From Mesorhizobium sp. M4B.F.Ca.ET.058.02.1.1 (lineage in GTDB: Bacteria > Pseudomonadota > Alphaproteobacteria > Rhizobiales > Rhizobiaceae): 64,000 bases of DNA. The notes under the pieces are model-generated. The model saw nothing but the letters and a program-made list of their open reading frames with translations. It made no database searches and was not told the DNA's origin. Position 1 is the stretch's first letter. Every line of letters begins with the position of its first letter. The translations under genes and the position numbers were made by a program. The stretch is from NCBI RefSeq assembly GCF_003952505.1, contig NZ_CP034450.1, forward strand, positions 496,001-560,000, read 5' to 3'. This document shows, in pieces, positions 41,087 to 51,680 of this stretch.

Positions 41087-42457
41087 ATGAGCCAGAAATC
41101 CTGCCTGTCCGTCATCCTTGCCGCCGGCGAGGGCACGCGCATGAAGAGCGCGCTGCCCAAGGTGCTGCATCCTATCGCCGGGCTGCCGATGGTGGCCCAT
41201 GTGGTGAAGGCGGCCGAGGCCGCCGGCAGCGGCGATCTGGCGCTGGTGATCGGCCATGGCGTGGAGGAAATGCGCAAGGCGGCGCAGAAATTTGCGCCCA
41301 AGGCGGAGACCTTCGTGCAGGAGAAGCGGCTCGGCACCGCGCATGCCGTGCTTGCAGCGCGTGCAGCAATATCAAAGGGTTACGACGACATCCTGGTGAT
41401 GTTCGGCGATACACCGCTGATCGATCCGGAAGCGCTTGCCGTCGCGCGGCGGAAACTGGCGGAAGGTGCCGCCGTCGTCGTCGTCGGGTTCCGTCCGCCC
41501 AACCCGACCGGCTATGGCCGCCTGATCGAGAAGGGCGGCCGGCTCGTCGCCATCCGCGAGGAGAAGGATTGCTCGGCGGAGGAGAAGAAGATCGGCTTCT
41601 GCAATGCCGGCATGATGGCGGTGGCGGGCAAGCACGCGCTCGAACTGCTCGACAAGGTCGGCAACAGCAACGCCAAGGGCGAGTTCTATCTCACCGACAT
41701 CGTCGAGATCGCCGGCGCCCGAGGCCTGGACGTCGTGGCGACGGAAGCCAGTTTCGAGAGCGCGCTCGGCATCAACAACCGGGCCGAACTCGCCGAGGCG
41801 GAAGGCATCTGGCAGGCGCGCCGGCGGCGCGAGGCGATGCTGTCCGGCGTGACGCTGATCGCGCCCGAAACCGTATATTTCTCGCACGACACCGAAATCG
41901 GCGCCGACGCAGTGGTCGAGCCCAATGTCTGGTTCGGCCCGGGCGTCAGGATCGCCACGGGCGCCAGGATCCATGCCTTCAGCCACATAGAGGGGGCAAC
42001 GATCGCCGCCAATTGCGATGTCGGTCCGTTCGCGCGGCTGCGGCCGGGTGCCGACCTCAAGCAGAAGGCCAAGGTGGGCAATTTCTGCGAAGTCAAGCAG
42101 GCGACGATCGAGGAGGGCGCCAAAGTCAACCACCTGACCTATATTGGCGATGCGCGGATCGGCGCCGGGGCCAACATCGGCGCCGGCACCATCACCTGCA
42201 ACTATGACGGCTATTCGAAATTCTTCACCGATATCGGCGAGGGCGCCTTCATCGGCTCCAACTCCTCGCTGGTCGCGCCTGTCTCGATCGGCAATGGCGG
42301 CTATATCGCCTCGGGCAGCGTGATCACCGAAAGCGTGCCCGACGATGCATTGGCCTTCGGTCGCGCCCGCCAGAAGACCATTCCCGGCAAGGGCAAGGAA
42401 ATACGCGAGCGCTTTGCCTCGGCGGCAGCGAAAAAGAAAGCCGGCGCCGACCACTAG
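41087..42457 (+). CDS. glmU: bifunctional UDP-N-acetylglucosamine pyrophosphorylase / glucosamine-1-phosphate N-acetyltransferase
   Basis: A 456-residue GlmU making UDP-GlcNAc for peptidoglycan and lipopolysaccharide. The N-terminal uridyltransferase has [22 protein letters not shown] and MFGDTPLI. The C-terminal left-handed beta-helix carries hexapeptide repeats ([19 protein letters not shown]) and the acetyltransferase site region [20 protein letters not shown] and NYDGYSKF. The start [16 protein letters not shown] is preferred over 41054. It is followed, after a small convergent gene, by glmS of the same pathway. Confidence 0.97.
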   Translation: MSQKSCLSVILAAGEGTRMKSALPKVLHPIAGLPMVAHVVKAAEAAGSGDLALVIGHGVEEMRKAAQKFAPKAETFVQEKRLGTAHAVLAARAAISKGYDDILVMFGDTPLIDPEALAVARRKLAEGAAVVVVGFRPPNPTGYGRLIEKGGRLVAIREEKDCSAEEKKIGFCNAGMMAVAGKHALELLDKVGNSNAKGEFYLTDIVEIAGARGLDVVATEASFESALGINNRAELAEAEGIWQARRRREAMLSGVTLIAPETVYFSHDTEIGADAVVEPNVWFGPGVRIATGARIHAFSHIEGATIAANCDVGPFARLRPGADLKQKAKVGNFCEVKQATIEEGAKVNHLTYIGDARIGAGANIGAGTITCNYDGYSKFFTDIGEGAFIGSNSSLVAPVSIGNGGYIASGSVITESVPDDALAFGRARQKTIPGKGKEIRERFASAAAKKKAGADH

Positions 42458-42498
42458 CGGTCAGCCGGCGGGCTCGCTTTCCTTGCCGAAAGCGGCGG

Positions 42499-42831
42499 TC
42501 ACTTCGATCCGACGATCGACTTGTTGAATTCAGGCAGGTCTTCGGCAGGGATCCAGTATTCCAGATGCGCCTTGCTGCCGGCATGCTCGACCCGGTACCG
42601 GTCGAGAAAACTCTTCAACACGTCAAACCGGGTGACGAAACCCGAGCCGCTTGCGGGTACGTTCCAGTCGCGTGCGATCTGCACGGCGTAGGCTTCGGAT
42701 AGGACCGGATAGAAAATCGGCTGTTCGGGCAGCCGTGGCGGAAACGCCCGCATGCCCGATGCCTCGATCAGCTTCAGCTCTTGTGATCCGACAGGACGCC
42801 AGAGTGCCACCGTGGGTTTGGCTACGCTCAT
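42499..42831 (-). CDS. small protein of the family annotated 'ADP-ribosylation/crystallin J1'
   Basis: A 110-residue protein with the pattern ALWRPVGSQELKLIEASG, FPPRLPEQPIFYPVL, VTRFDVLKSFLDRYRVEH and WIPAEDLPEFNKSIVG. Proteins with this pattern are widely labelled ADP-ribosylation/crystallin J1, but no enzyme activity is shown and the size is far below a true ADP-ribosylhydrolase. It lies convergent to glmU and divergent from glmS. The name should be treated as a family tag only. Confidence 0.72.
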   Translation of the reverse strand: MSVAKPTVALWRPVGSQELKLIEASGMRAFPPRLPEQPIFYPVLSEAYAVQIARDWNVPASGSGFVTRFDVLKSFLDRYRVEHAGSKAHLEYWIPAEDLPEFNKSIVGSK

Positions 42832-43043
42832 GGCCAGACTTTAGCCAGATATTTCTGAAACGAGAACCAAGCGCTTGAAAAACCGAACGATTGCAGTAAT
42901 CGGATTGCAACAGCGGTCTGTCAGGGTGCATTGCGAGCAAGACCCGTTCCGCTGACACGGAACGAAACGCAAAGTGACTTTCACGGCAGGCCCGCAATCC
43001 CTAGATAGCGCTGGGTTTCTGCAGGGAATCGGGGGTAACGGCC

Positions 43044-44867
43044 ATGTGCGGCATCGTCGGAATTGTCGGCCATTCGCAGGTCGCGCCGCTCATCGTCGAC
43101 GCGTTGAAGCGGCTGGAATATCGCGGCTATGACTCGGCCGGCGTCGCCACCATCGAAAATGGCGAGCTCGGCCGCCGCCGCGCCGAAGGCAAGCTGATCA
43201 ACCTCGAACGCCGGCTGAGGGAAGAGCCGCTCGACGGCACGATCGGCATCGGCCACACGCGCTGGGCCACCCATGGCGTGCCGAACGAGACCAATGCGCA
43301 TCCGCATTTTTCCGACGGCGTCGCGATCGTCCACAACGGCATCATCGAGAATTTCGCCGAACTGCGCGACGAGCTGACCCGCGACGGCTACAGCTTTTCC
43401 TCGCAGACAGACACCGAGGTCGTCGCGCATCTGGTAGCCCGCGAACTCGCCAAAGGGCTGAAGCCCGTCGAGGCCGCGCACCAGGCGCTGAAGCGGCTCT
43501 CTGGCGCCTTTGCGCTGGCCATCATGTTCAAAGGCGACGAAGACCTCATCATAGGCGCCCGCAACGGTCCGCCTCTGGCAGTCGGCCATGGCGACGGCGA
43601 GATGTTCCTCGGATCCGACGCCATTGCGCTGGCGCCCTTCACCAACTCGATCACCTATTTGGAAGACGGCGACTGGGCTGTGGTGCGCCGCAACGAGGTC
43701 GCCATCTTCGACATGGACGGCAACAAGGTCGACCGCAAGCGCCAGCAGTCGCTGTCGACCGGTTTCATGGTCGACAAGGGCAACCGGCGGCATTTCATGG
43801 AAAAGGAAATCCATGAGCAGCCGGAGGTGATCTCGCACACGCTGGCGCATTACGTCGACTTCATCTCCGGTGTGTCGAAGCCGCTCGAGCTGCCCTTCGA
43901 TTTCGCCAAGATCGGCCGGCTGGCGATATCGGCCTGCGGCACCGCCTATCTGGCAGGCCTGATCAGCAAATACTGGTTCGAGCGCTATGCGCGGCTGCCG
44001 GTCGACATCGATGTCGCCTCGGAATTCCGCTACCGCGAGATGCCGCTGTCGTCGAACGACGCCGCCTTGTTCATCTCGCAGTCGGGCGAGACCGCCGATA
44101 CGCTGGCCTCGCTGCGCTACTGCCGCCAGGCCGGCATGAAGCTCGGCGCGGTCGTCAATGTGCGCGAATCGACCATGGCGCGCGAGTCCGACGTCGTCCT
44201 GCCGACACTGGCCGGGCCTGAGATCGGCGTCGCCTCGACCAAGGCCTTCACCTGCCAGCTCTCAGTGCTGGCTTCGCTCGCAGTGCGGGCGGGCGTGGCG
44301 CGCGGCACGATCTCGCGCGATGAGGAGAAAGTGCTGGTGCGCGAGCTTTCAGAGGCGCCCCGCTTCGCCAACCAGGTGCTGAAGCTGGACAGCCAGATCG
44401 AGCGGATCGCGCGCGAGCTGTCCCGCTACAGCGATGTGCTCTACCTCGGCCGCGACACCAACTTCCCGCTGGCCATGGAAGGCGCGCTGAAGCTCAAGGA
44501 AATCTCCTATATCCATGCCGAGGGCTATGCCGGTGGCGAATTGAAGCATGGACCGATCGCGCTGATCGACGAGCACATGCCAGTCATCGTCATCGCTCCG
44601 CATGACCGCATCTTCGAAAAGACGGTGTCCAACATGCAGGAAGTTGCGGCGCGCGGCGGCAAGATCATCCTGATCACCGACAGCAAGGGCGCGGCGCAGG
44701 CGAGCGTGAAGACGATGGAGACAATCGTGCTTCCCGAGGTGCCGGAGATCATCTCGCCGATCATCTATGCGCTGCCGATCCAGATGCTCGCCTATTTCAC
44801 CGCAGTGTTCATGGGCACCGACGTCGACCAGCCGCGCAATCTGGCGAAGTCGGTGACGGTGGAGTAG
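43044..44867 (+). CDS. glmS: glutamine-fructose-6-phosphate aminotransferase (isomerizing)
   Basis: A 607-residue GlmS that makes glucosamine-6-phosphate from fructose-6-phosphate and glutamine. The N-terminal Cys2 (MCGIVGIVGH) is the glutaminase nucleophile; GHTRWATHG and HNGIIENF follow. Two SIS domains carry ISACGTAYLAG and ISQSGETADT. The C-terminal AKSVTVE is the conserved end. It is the entry enzyme to the pathway completed by the nearby glmU. No glmS ribozyme is expected or seen in the leader; that element is known from Gram-positive relatives. Confidence 0.97.
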   Translation: MCGIVGIVGHSQVAPLIVDALKRLEYRGYDSAGVATIENGELGRRRAEGKLINLERRLREEPLDGTIGIGHTRWATHGVPNETNAHPHFSDGVAIVHNGIIENFAELRDELTRDGYSFSSQTDTEVVAHLVARELAKGLKPVEAAHQALKRLSGAFALAIMFKGDEDLIIGARNGPPLAVGHGDGEMFLGSDAIALAPFTNSITYLEDGDWAVVRRNEVAIFDMDGNKVDRKRQQSLSTGFMVDKGNRRHFMEKEIHEQPEVISHTLAHYVDFISGVSKPLELPFDFAKIGRLAISACGTAYLAGLISKYWFERYARLPVDIDVASEFRYREMPLSSNDAALFISQSGETADTLASLRYCRQAGMKLGAVVNVRESTMARESDVVLPTLAGPEIGVASTKAFTCQLSVLASLAVRAGVARGTISRDEEKVLVRELSEAPRFANQVLKLDSQIERIARELSRYSDVLYLGRDTNFPLAMEGALKLKEISYIHAEGYAGGELKHGPIALIDEHMPVIVIAPHDRIFEKTVSNMQEVAARGGKIILITDSKGAAQASVKTMETIVLPEVPEIISPIIYALPIQMLAYFTAVFMGTDVDQPRNLAKSVTVE

Positions 44868-44971
44868 CTGAATCTGCGCCGTTCCGCCGCGGGCGCTCTT
44901 TAAAAACTTCGCAGTTCCAAACCGTGTTGCGGTTCACTAATGTTGCGGCGCAACCTGCGCTGCGGTGATCC

Positions 44972-45730
44972 ATGTCCGACGCCCCGAAGACCTCAGGCAT
45001 GACCCGGCTCAGGAACTATTTCCTGACGGGCTTCATTGTTTGCGCGCCGCTGGCGATTACCGCCTATATCGCCTGGTCCTTCATCCGCTGGGTCGATTCC
45101 TGGGTGAAGCCCTATATCCCGCTGCGCTACAGCCCGGACACCTATCTGCCGTTCCCGGTTCCCGGCTTCGGTCTCATCGTTGCGCTGGTGCTGATCACGC
45201 TGATCGGCTTCATGACCGCCAACATCGTCGGCCGCGCCATTGTCAATTTCGGCGAGCGGCTGCTTGGCCGCATGCCGCTGGTGCGCGGCATCTATGGTTC
45301 GCTGAAGCAGATTTTCCAAACGGTGCTCTCGAACAAGGGCGACATGTTCCGCCAAGTCGGGCTGGTCGAATATCCGCGCAAGGGCATCTGGTCGCTGGTC
45401 TTCGTCGCCAGCGAGAAGGAAACCGAGATCAACCAGAAGCTCGACCAGGAAGGGGACCCGCTGATTGCGGTGTTCATGCCGTGCACGCCGAACCCGACCA
45501 CCGGCTTCCTGATGTATGTGCTGAAATCCGATATCGTGCTGCTCGACATGACAATCGAGGACGGCGCCAAGCTGATCGTTTCGGCCGGACTGGTGGCGCC
45601 CGAGGTGAAGAGCAAGCTGGTGACCGTAAACGGCGAGCAGATCGAGGGCACGCTCGCCAATCCGCCGATAGGCGCCGGGCCTCAGCCGGCGCGCAGCAGG
45701 CGCACGGCCTCGTCACGGCCGAACAGGTAG
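44972..45730 (+). CDS. DUF502 membrane protein
   Basis: A 252-residue protein with two transmembrane helices (NYFLTGFIVCAPLAITAYIAW and GFGLIVALVLITLIGFMTA) and a soluble C-terminal part (VEYPRKGIWSLVFVASE, FMPCTPNPTTGFLMYV) typical of DUF502. No function is established. The last 17 codons overlap the 3' end of recG on the opposite strand by 49 bases, and the tail (PQPARSRRTASSRPNR) is basic and low-complexity. It is 104 bases after glmS. Confidence 0.9.
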   Translation: MSDAPKTSGMTRLRNYFLTGFIVCAPLAITAYIAWSFIRWVDSWVKPYIPLRYSPDTYLPFPVPGFGLIVALVLITLIGFMTANIVGRAIVNFGERLLGRMPLVRGIYGSLKQIFQTVLSNKGDMFRQVGLVEYPRKGIWSLVFVASEKETEINQKLDQEGDPLIAVFMPCTPNPTTGFLMYVLKSDIVLLDMTIEDGAKLIVSAGLVAPEVKSKLVTVNGEQIEGTLANPPIGAGPQPARSRRTASSRPNR

Positions 45731-47789
45731 AGCAGCAGGCGCAGCGCCTCGCCGCGTTCGGACTGCAGTTCCGGATCGCGTGACAGGATCAGCCTGGCGT
45801 CGTCGCGCGCAGCCTCGAGAAGATCGGCATGCGCCTCGATGCGCGCTACCTGGAAACCCGGCGTGCCGGACTGGCGCGTGCCCAGCAACTCGCCTTCGCC
45901 GCGCAGTTTCAAATCTTCTTCGGCGATCAGGAAGCCGTCCTCGGTCTCGCGCATCACCGACAGGCGGCGCTTGGCCGTCTGGCCGAGCGGGTCCTTGTAA
46001 AGCAGCACGCAGGAGGAGGGCTTGTCGCCGCGCCCGACGCGGCCGCGCAACTGATGCAGTTGGGCAAGACCGAAGCGCTCGGCATGCTCGATGACCATGA
46101 TCGTGGCGTCCGGCACGTCGACGCCGACTTCGATGACGGTGGTGGCTATCAGGATGCGTGTCTCCCCCTGCTTGAAGGCGCGCATCGCCTCGTCCTTCTC
46201 GGCACCCTTCATGCGGCCATGCACGAGGCCGATCTGGTCGCCGAAGAGCGGCTTCAGCGAGGCGAAGCGATCCTCCGCCGACATCAGCTTGACCTCTTCG
46301 GATTCCTCGACCAGCGGGCAGATCCAATAGATCTTCTGGCCGTCAGCGACGGCGTCGCGCATGCGCCCGACCAACTCGTCCAGCCGCTCCAGCGGCAGCG
46401 TGACGGTGCGGATCGGCTGACGGCCGGCGGGTTTCTCGGTCAGCTTGGAGACATCCATGTCGCCAAAGGCGGTCAACACCAGCGTGCGCGGGATCGGCGT
46501 TGCCGTCATCACAAGCATGTCGGGCGCGTCGCCCTTGGCGGTGATGGCAAGCCGCTGGTGGACGCCGAACCGGTGCTGCTCGTCGACGACGGCCAGGACG
46601 AGATCGTGGAACGTGACCGATTCCTGGAACAGGGCGTGCGTGCCGACGACGATGTCGATCTCACCGCTGGCCAGCCCTGCCAGTGTCTCCGTGCGCTCGC
46701 GACCCTTTTCGCGGCCGGTGAGGATGGCGGTGCGCAGGCCTGCCTTTTGCGCCAGGGGCGCGATGGTTGCCAGGTGCTGGCGCGCCAGGATTTCGGTCGG
46801 CGCCATCAGCGCCGCCTGGCCGCCAGCCTCGACGGCGCGCGCCATGGCAAGGAGTGCCACCACCGTCTTGCCGGAGCCGACATCGCCTTGCAGCAGGCGC
46901 AGCATGCGCTCCGGGTCGGCGAGATCGGCAAGGATTTCGGCGAGCGCGAATTCCTGCGAAGGCGTCAGCGAGTAGGGGAGTGCTTCGCGCAGCTTTTCGA
47001 CGACGCTGCCATCGCCGGTCAGCGGCCGGCCGGACAGCCGGCGGATCCTGGCTCGCACCAAAGCGAGGGACACCTGGCCGGCCAGCAGCTCGTCATAGGC
47101 AAGCCGCCGCCACGCCACCCCTCGACCGCCACGTCGATCGGGTCTGCCGGATAGTGGATGCCGGCAAGCGCATCGGCGAAGGGTGGAAATGTCTGGCGGC
47201 GCATGAAGGCGTCGTCCTGCCATTCCGGCAACTCCGGCAGGCGGCCAAGCGCCTGGCCGATGGCACGGCGCAGCACCTTGCCCGAGAGACCGGCGGTGAG
47301 CGGATAGACCGGCTCGACCAGTGGCAGGTTTTCCGCTTCGCCGGCCAGCGCGACGTGGTCGGGGTGGACCATGGTCGGGCGGCCGTTGAACCATTCCATG
47401 CGGCCCGAGATGACGACATGCTCGCCCACCGGCATCGACTTTTCGAGATAAGCGGCGTGGGCATGGAAAAAGGTCAGCGCGATCTCGCCGGTGTCGTCAT
47501 GGGCGTAGACCCGGTACGGCACCGACCTGTTACCACGCGGCGGCGGCTGGTGGCGGTCGATGCGTACCTCGAGGGTGACGATCGCGCCTTCGGCGGCAAG
47601 CGCTATGCCCGGCCGGTTGCGGCGGTCGATCACTGTGTGCGGCAGCACGAACAAAAGGTCGCCGGCGCGCGCGGCGCGGTCGCCGAGATCGGCGGCCACT
47701 ACCTTTTCGATCAACATGCCTACCTTCGGCCCGACGCCGGCAAGCGAAGTGATCGGGACGAACAGCGGATCGAGGAGGGAAGGGCGCAT
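45682..47789 (-). pseudogene. recG: ATP-dependent DNA helicase RecG, frameshifted
   Basis: The frame is broken near codon 225. From 47789 the reading gives the RecG wedge/OB domain (ITSLAGVGPKVGMLIEKV, GRMEWFNGRPTMVHPDHV) up to PIDVAVEGWR, then goes out of frame and stops at 47019. The rest resumes in another frame at WRRLAYDELLAGQ, with Walker A QGDVGSGKTVV, VVDEQHRFGVHQR and the helicase C-terminal half. A tandem 5-base duplication (GCCAC twice, 47109-47118 on the plus strand) sits exactly at the break. Removing one copy restores VEGWRRLAYDELL and a 700-residue RecG. It is either a real mutation or an assembly error. RecG remodels stalled forks and Holliday junctions. Confidence 0.92.
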
Positions 47790-47881
47790 GTTGTCAGCTT
47801 ATGTCGCGACAACCATTGCGCAAGGCTGACACCGCCCTCTATCCACGCTATATGCGCCGCTTCAGCAAGGGACGCGGCGCC

Positions 47882-48169
47882 ATGACCGGGACACAACGAT
47901 CAAGCGAAGGGCTGGATGCCCGCCGCCGCAAGCTCCTGTTCCGCTCCTGGCATCGCGGCATGCGCGAGATGGACCTGATCCTGGGCTCCTTCGCTGATGC
48001 CGAGATCGGTGACTTGACCGATGCGGAAATCGACCAATATGAAAAGCTCCTTGAAATCCCCGACACCGAATTCCTGCCTTTCATCACCGGCGAACGTCCG
48101 GTTCCGGCCAACATCGACTGCGCTGTCCTGCAAAAGATCCTGGCGTCGCGCCGGACCATGACATTTTGA
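47882..48169 (+). CDS. sdhE: succinate dehydrogenase assembly factor SdhE (DUF339)
   Basis: A 95-residue SdhE/SdhAF2 protein that attaches FAD covalently to the succinate dehydrogenase flavoprotein. The diagnostic stretch is RSWHRGMREMDLILGSF, with the RG-x-x-E-x-D motif; YEKLLEIPDTEFLPF follows. The start MTGTQRSSEG is usual; in-frame ATG codons further upstream are not needed. It is divergent from recG and sits 13 bases before mfd, a conserved rhizobial order. Confidence 0.92.
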   Translation: MTGTQRSSEGLDARRRKLLFRSWHRGMREMDLILGSFADAEIGDLTDAEIDQYEKLLEIPDTEFLPFITGERPVPANIDCAVLQKILASRRTMTF

Positions 48170-48182
48170 AAAACGCATACAA

Positions 48183-51100
48183 ATGAGCCTTATTCCCTCC
48201 ATCGGCCTGCCGAAGGGCCGCGCCGGCCAGTTCATCGTCGACGGTGTCGCCGACGGCTACGAAGCTTTCGCGCTGGTGCAGACGGCGCTTGAGATCGCGC
48301 CCGAAAAGCCGGTGCTGTTCGTGGCCCGCGACGGGCAGCGCCTGCCGGCGATCACCGAGGCGCTGGCCTTTGCCGCGCCTGGCCTGCCGGTGCTCGAACT
48401 GCCCGCCTGGGACTGCCTGCCCTACGACCGCGTCTCGCCGGGCTCGGATGCGGCGGCGCGGCGGCTCGACGCGCTGGCCGCCATGATCGCGCTGGCGAGG
48501 AAGCCGCATCGCGCCGTGATCCTCACCACCGCCAACGCGCTGCTGCAGCGCATCCCGCCGGCCGATCTCATCGAAGCCCAGACCTTCCACGCCAGGCCCG
48601 GCAATCAGATCGACATGAAGGCGCTGGTGTCGCGGCTGGAAACCTCCGGGTTCGAGCGGGTGCCGACGGTGCGCGGCGTCGGCGAGTTCGCGGTGCGCGG
48701 CGGCATCCTGGACCTCTTCGCGCCCGGCTGGAGCGAGGCGCTCAGGCTCGATTTCTTCGGCGACACGCTGGAATCGATCCGCGTCTTCGACGCCGCCACG
48801 CAGCGCACCACCGGCCAGCGCAAGTCGATGGCGCTGCAGGCGATGAGCGAAGTGGCGCTGACGCCGGAGACGATCAGCCGCTTCCGCCGCGCCTATATCG
48901 AGGCGTTCGGCGCGCCGTCGCGCGATGACGGGCTCTATGCCGCGGTCAGCGAAGGGCGGCGCTTTGCCGGCATGGAGCACTGGCTGCCGTTCTTCTACGA
49001 GCGGCTGGAGACGGTGTTCGACTACCTGCCCGACGTGCCCGTGGTCTTCGACCATCTGGCGCATGAGGCGCTGGCCGAACGCCACACGCTGATCCTTGAT
49101 CACTACGAAGCGCGCCGCAAGCAGGCCGACGGTGCGTTGAAGGACGCGGTGCCCTACAAGCCGGTGGCGCCGGACCTGCTTTATCTCTCGCCGGAGAATC
49201 TCAAGGCGTCTCTCGGCCCGCGCGAAGACATCGACTTCACCGTCTTCGATGCGCCCGATGTGGGGGGCAAAAAGGTTTTCCATGCCGGTGCGCGGCATGG
49301 CCGCAGCTTCGCCGAGGAACGCGCCGATCCCAACACCAACGTCTTCGATGTCGTGGTGAAGCACATCGCCGACGAGCGCGCAGCGCGCCGCCGCGTCGTC
49401 ATCGCCGGCTGGACCGAAGGCTCGCTCGACCGGCTCGGCCAGATCCTGGCCGAGCATCATCTTGGCAATTTGAAGCCGGTGGCGACGCTTGCCGAGGCGG
49501 AAAAGTTGGAGCCGGGGCAGGCGGGCCTTGCCGTGCTGCCGCTCGAATCCGGCTTCGAGACCGAGAGACTGGTCGTCGTTGCTGAGCAGGACATCCTCGG
49601 CGACCGGCTGATCCGGCGCTCCAAGCGCAAGAAGCGCGCATCAGACTTTATCGCCGAAGCCTCGTCGCTGTCGTCTGGCGATATCGTCGTCCATACCGAC
49701 CACGGCATCGGCCGCTTCGTCGGCCTGCGCACGATCGAGGCGGTCGGTGCGCCGCATGACTGCCTGGAAATCCACTATGCCGGCGACGACCGGCTGTTCC
49801 TGCCGGTCGAGAACATCGAGCTTCTGTCGCGCTACGGCTCGGATTCGGCCGAGGCGACGCTGGACAAGCTCGGCGGCGGCGCCTGGCAGTCGCGCAAGGC
49901 GCGGCTGAAGCGGCGCCTGCTCGACATGGCCGGGCAGTTGATCCGCATCGCGGCAGAGCGGCAGATGCGCTCGGCGCCCGCCATGATCCCTGCCGAAGGC
50001 CTCTATGGCGAGTTCTCCGCGCGCTTCCCCTATGAGGAGACCGACGACCAGCAGGGCGCGATCGATTCCGTCATGGACGATCTCGGCGCCGGCAAGCCGA
50101 TGGACCGGCTGGTCTGCGGCGATGTCGGCTTCGGCAAGACCGAAGTGGCGCTGCGCGCCGCGTTCATCGCCGCCATGGAAGGTTTCCAGGTCGCCGTGGT
50201 GGTGCCGACTACCTTGCTGTCGCGCCAGCACTTCAAGACCTTCTCGCAGCGCTTCTCCGGCCTGCCGATCCGCGTCGCGCAGGCGTCCCGGCTGGTCGGT
50301 TCCAAGGAATTGGCCGAGACCAAGAAAGGCATTGCCGAGGGCACGGTCGACATCGTCGTCGGCACCCATGCGCTGCTGGGTTCCGCGATCTCGTTCAAGA
50401 ATCTCGGCCTGCTGATAATCGACGAGGAGCAGCATTTTGGCGTCAAGCACAAGGAGCGGCTGAAGGACCTGAAGAGCGACGTGCACGTGCTGACGCTGTC
50501 GGCGACGCCGATCCCGCGCACGCTGCAGTTGGCGCTGACCGGCGTGCGCGAACTGTCGCTGATCGCCACGCCGCCGGTCGACCGCATGGCGGTGCGCACC
50601 TTCATCTCGCCCTTCGATCCGCTGGTGATCCGCGAGACGCTGCTGCGCGAGCGCTATCGCGGCGGCCATTCCTTCTATGTCGTGCCGCGCATCAGCGACT
50701 TGACCGAAATCCATGATTTCCTGAAGCAATCGGTGCCGGAGCTTAAAGTGGCGGTGGCGCATGGTCAGATGCCGCCGGGCGAGCTCGACGACATCATGAA
50801 CGCCTTCTATGACGGACAGTACGACGTGCTTCTGTCGACCACCATTGTCGAATCCGGCCTGGACATCCCGACCGCCAACACGCTGATCATCCATCGCGCC
50901 GACATGTTCGGCCTGTCGCAGCTCTACCAGCTTCGCGGCCGCGTCGGGCGCTCGAAGGTGCGCGCCTACGCGCTGTTCACGCTGCCGGCCAACCGCAAGC
51001 TTACCGACACCGCCGAGCGGCGGCTGAAGGTACTGCAGTCGCTCGACACGCTCGGCGCCGGCTTCCAGCTCGCCAGCCATGACCTCGATATCCGCGGCGC

Positions 51101-51680
51101 CGGCAATCTTCTGGGCGAGGAGCAGTCCGGCCACATCAAGGAGGTCGGCTTCGAGCTCTACCAGCAGATGCTGGAAGAGGCGGTGGCCGAGGTGAAGGAT
51201 TCCGGCGAGGTGCAGGACGGTGGCTGGTCGCCGCAAATCGCCGTCGGCACGGCGGTGATGATCCCGGAAAGCTACGTCCCGGACCTGCAGCTCAGGCTGG
51301 CGCTCTACCGCAGGCTCGGCGACCTCGAAAGCACCGAGGAGATCGACGCCTTCGGCGCCGAGCTGATCGACCGTTTCGGACCGCTGCCAGAAGAGGTGAC
51401 GCATCTCTTGAAGATCGTCTTCATCAAGGCGCTTTGCCGCAGGGCCAATGTCGAGAAGCTCGACGCCGGCCCCAAAGGCGTCGTCATCCATTTCCGCAAG
51501 CGTGAATTCTCCAACCCGGTCGGGCTGGTCAAGTTCATCGGCGAGCAGGGCTCGCTGGCCAAGATCCGGCCCGATCACAGCGTCGTCTTCATCCGCGACT
51601 GGCCGAACGCCGAAAAGCGACTGGCGGGCTCGGCCGTGGTGATGACGCAGCTGGCGCGGCTGGTGGAGAAAGCCGCCTAG
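48183..51680 (+). CDS. mfd: transcription-repair coupling factor
   Basis: A 1,165-residue Mfd. It removes RNA polymerase stalled at lesions and recruits UvrA. Order: UvrB-like N-terminal region (ELPAWDCLPYDRVSPGSDAAARR), RNA-polymerase interaction domain beginning SGDIVVHTDHGIGRFVGL, then a RecG-like motor with GDVGFGKTEVALRA (Walker A), DEEQHFGVKHKERLK (motif II) and LSATPIPRTLQLALTG, and a TRCF C-terminal domain (LRLALYRRLGDLEST). The length is normal. It follows sdhE closely and its stop codon is the first base pairs of a long palindromic repeat. Confidence 0.97.
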   Translation: MSLIPSIGLPKGRAGQFIVDGVADGYEAFALVQTALEIAPEKPVLFVARDGQRLPAITEALAFAAPGLPVLELPAWDCLPYDRVSPGSDAAARRLDALAAMIALARKPHRAVILTTANALLQRIPPADLIEAQTFHARPGNQIDMKALVSRLETSGFERVPTVRGVGEFAVRGGILDLFAPGWSEALRLDFFGDTLESIRVFDAATQRTTGQRKSMALQAMSEVALTPETISRFRRAYIEAFGAPSRDDGLYAAVSEGRRFAGMEHWLPFFYERLETVFDYLPDVPVVFDHLAHEALAERHTLILDHYEARRKQADGALKDAVPYKPVAPDLLYLSPENLKASLGPREDIDFTVFDAPDVGGKKVFHAGARHGRSFAEERADPNTNVFDVVVKHIADERAARRRVVIAGWTEGSLDRLGQILAEHHLGNLKPVATLAEAEKLEPGQAGLAVLPLESGFETERLVVVAEQDILGDRLIRRSKRKKRASDFIAEASSLSSGDIVVHTDHGIGRFVGLRTIEAVGAPHDCLEIHYAGDDRLFLPVENIELLSRYGSDSAEATLDKLGGGAWQSRKARLKRRLLDMAGQLIRIAAERQMRSAPAMIPAEGLYGEFSARFPYEETDDQQGAIDSVMDDLGAGKPMDRLVCGDVGFGKTEVALRAAFIAAMEGFQVAVVVPTTLLSRQHFKTFSQRFSGLPIRVAQASRLVGSKELAETKKGIAEGTVDIVVGTHALLGSAISFKNLGLLIIDEEQHFGVKHKERLKDLKSDVHVLTLSATPIPRTLQLALTGVRELSLIATPPVDRMAVRTFISPFDPLVIRETLLRERYRGGHSFYVVPRISDLTEIHDFLKQSVPELKVAVAHGQMPPGELDDIMNAFYDGQYDVLLSTTIVESGLDIPTANTLIIHRADMFGLSQLYQLRGRVGRSKVRAYALFTLPANRKLTDTAERRLKVLQSLDTLGAGFQLASHDLDIRGAGNLLGEEQSGHIKEVGFELYQQMLEEAVAEVKDSGEVQDGGWSPQIAVGTAVMIPESYVPDLQLRLALYRRLGDLESTEEIDAFGAELIDRFGPLPEEVTHLLKIVFIKALCRRANVEKLDAGPKGVVIHFRKREFSNPVGLVKFIGEQGSLAKIRPDHSVVFIRDWPNAEKRLAGSAVVMTQLARLVEKAA

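Noticed and set aside
42832..43043. glmS ribozyme in the glmS leader
   Set aside because: No matching core; this element is known from Gram-positive bacteria, and the leader shows no such fold.
49641..51578. Minus-strand open frame of 645 codons opposite mfd
   Set aside because: Shadow of the mfd coding strand with no recognisable motif or ribosome-binding site.
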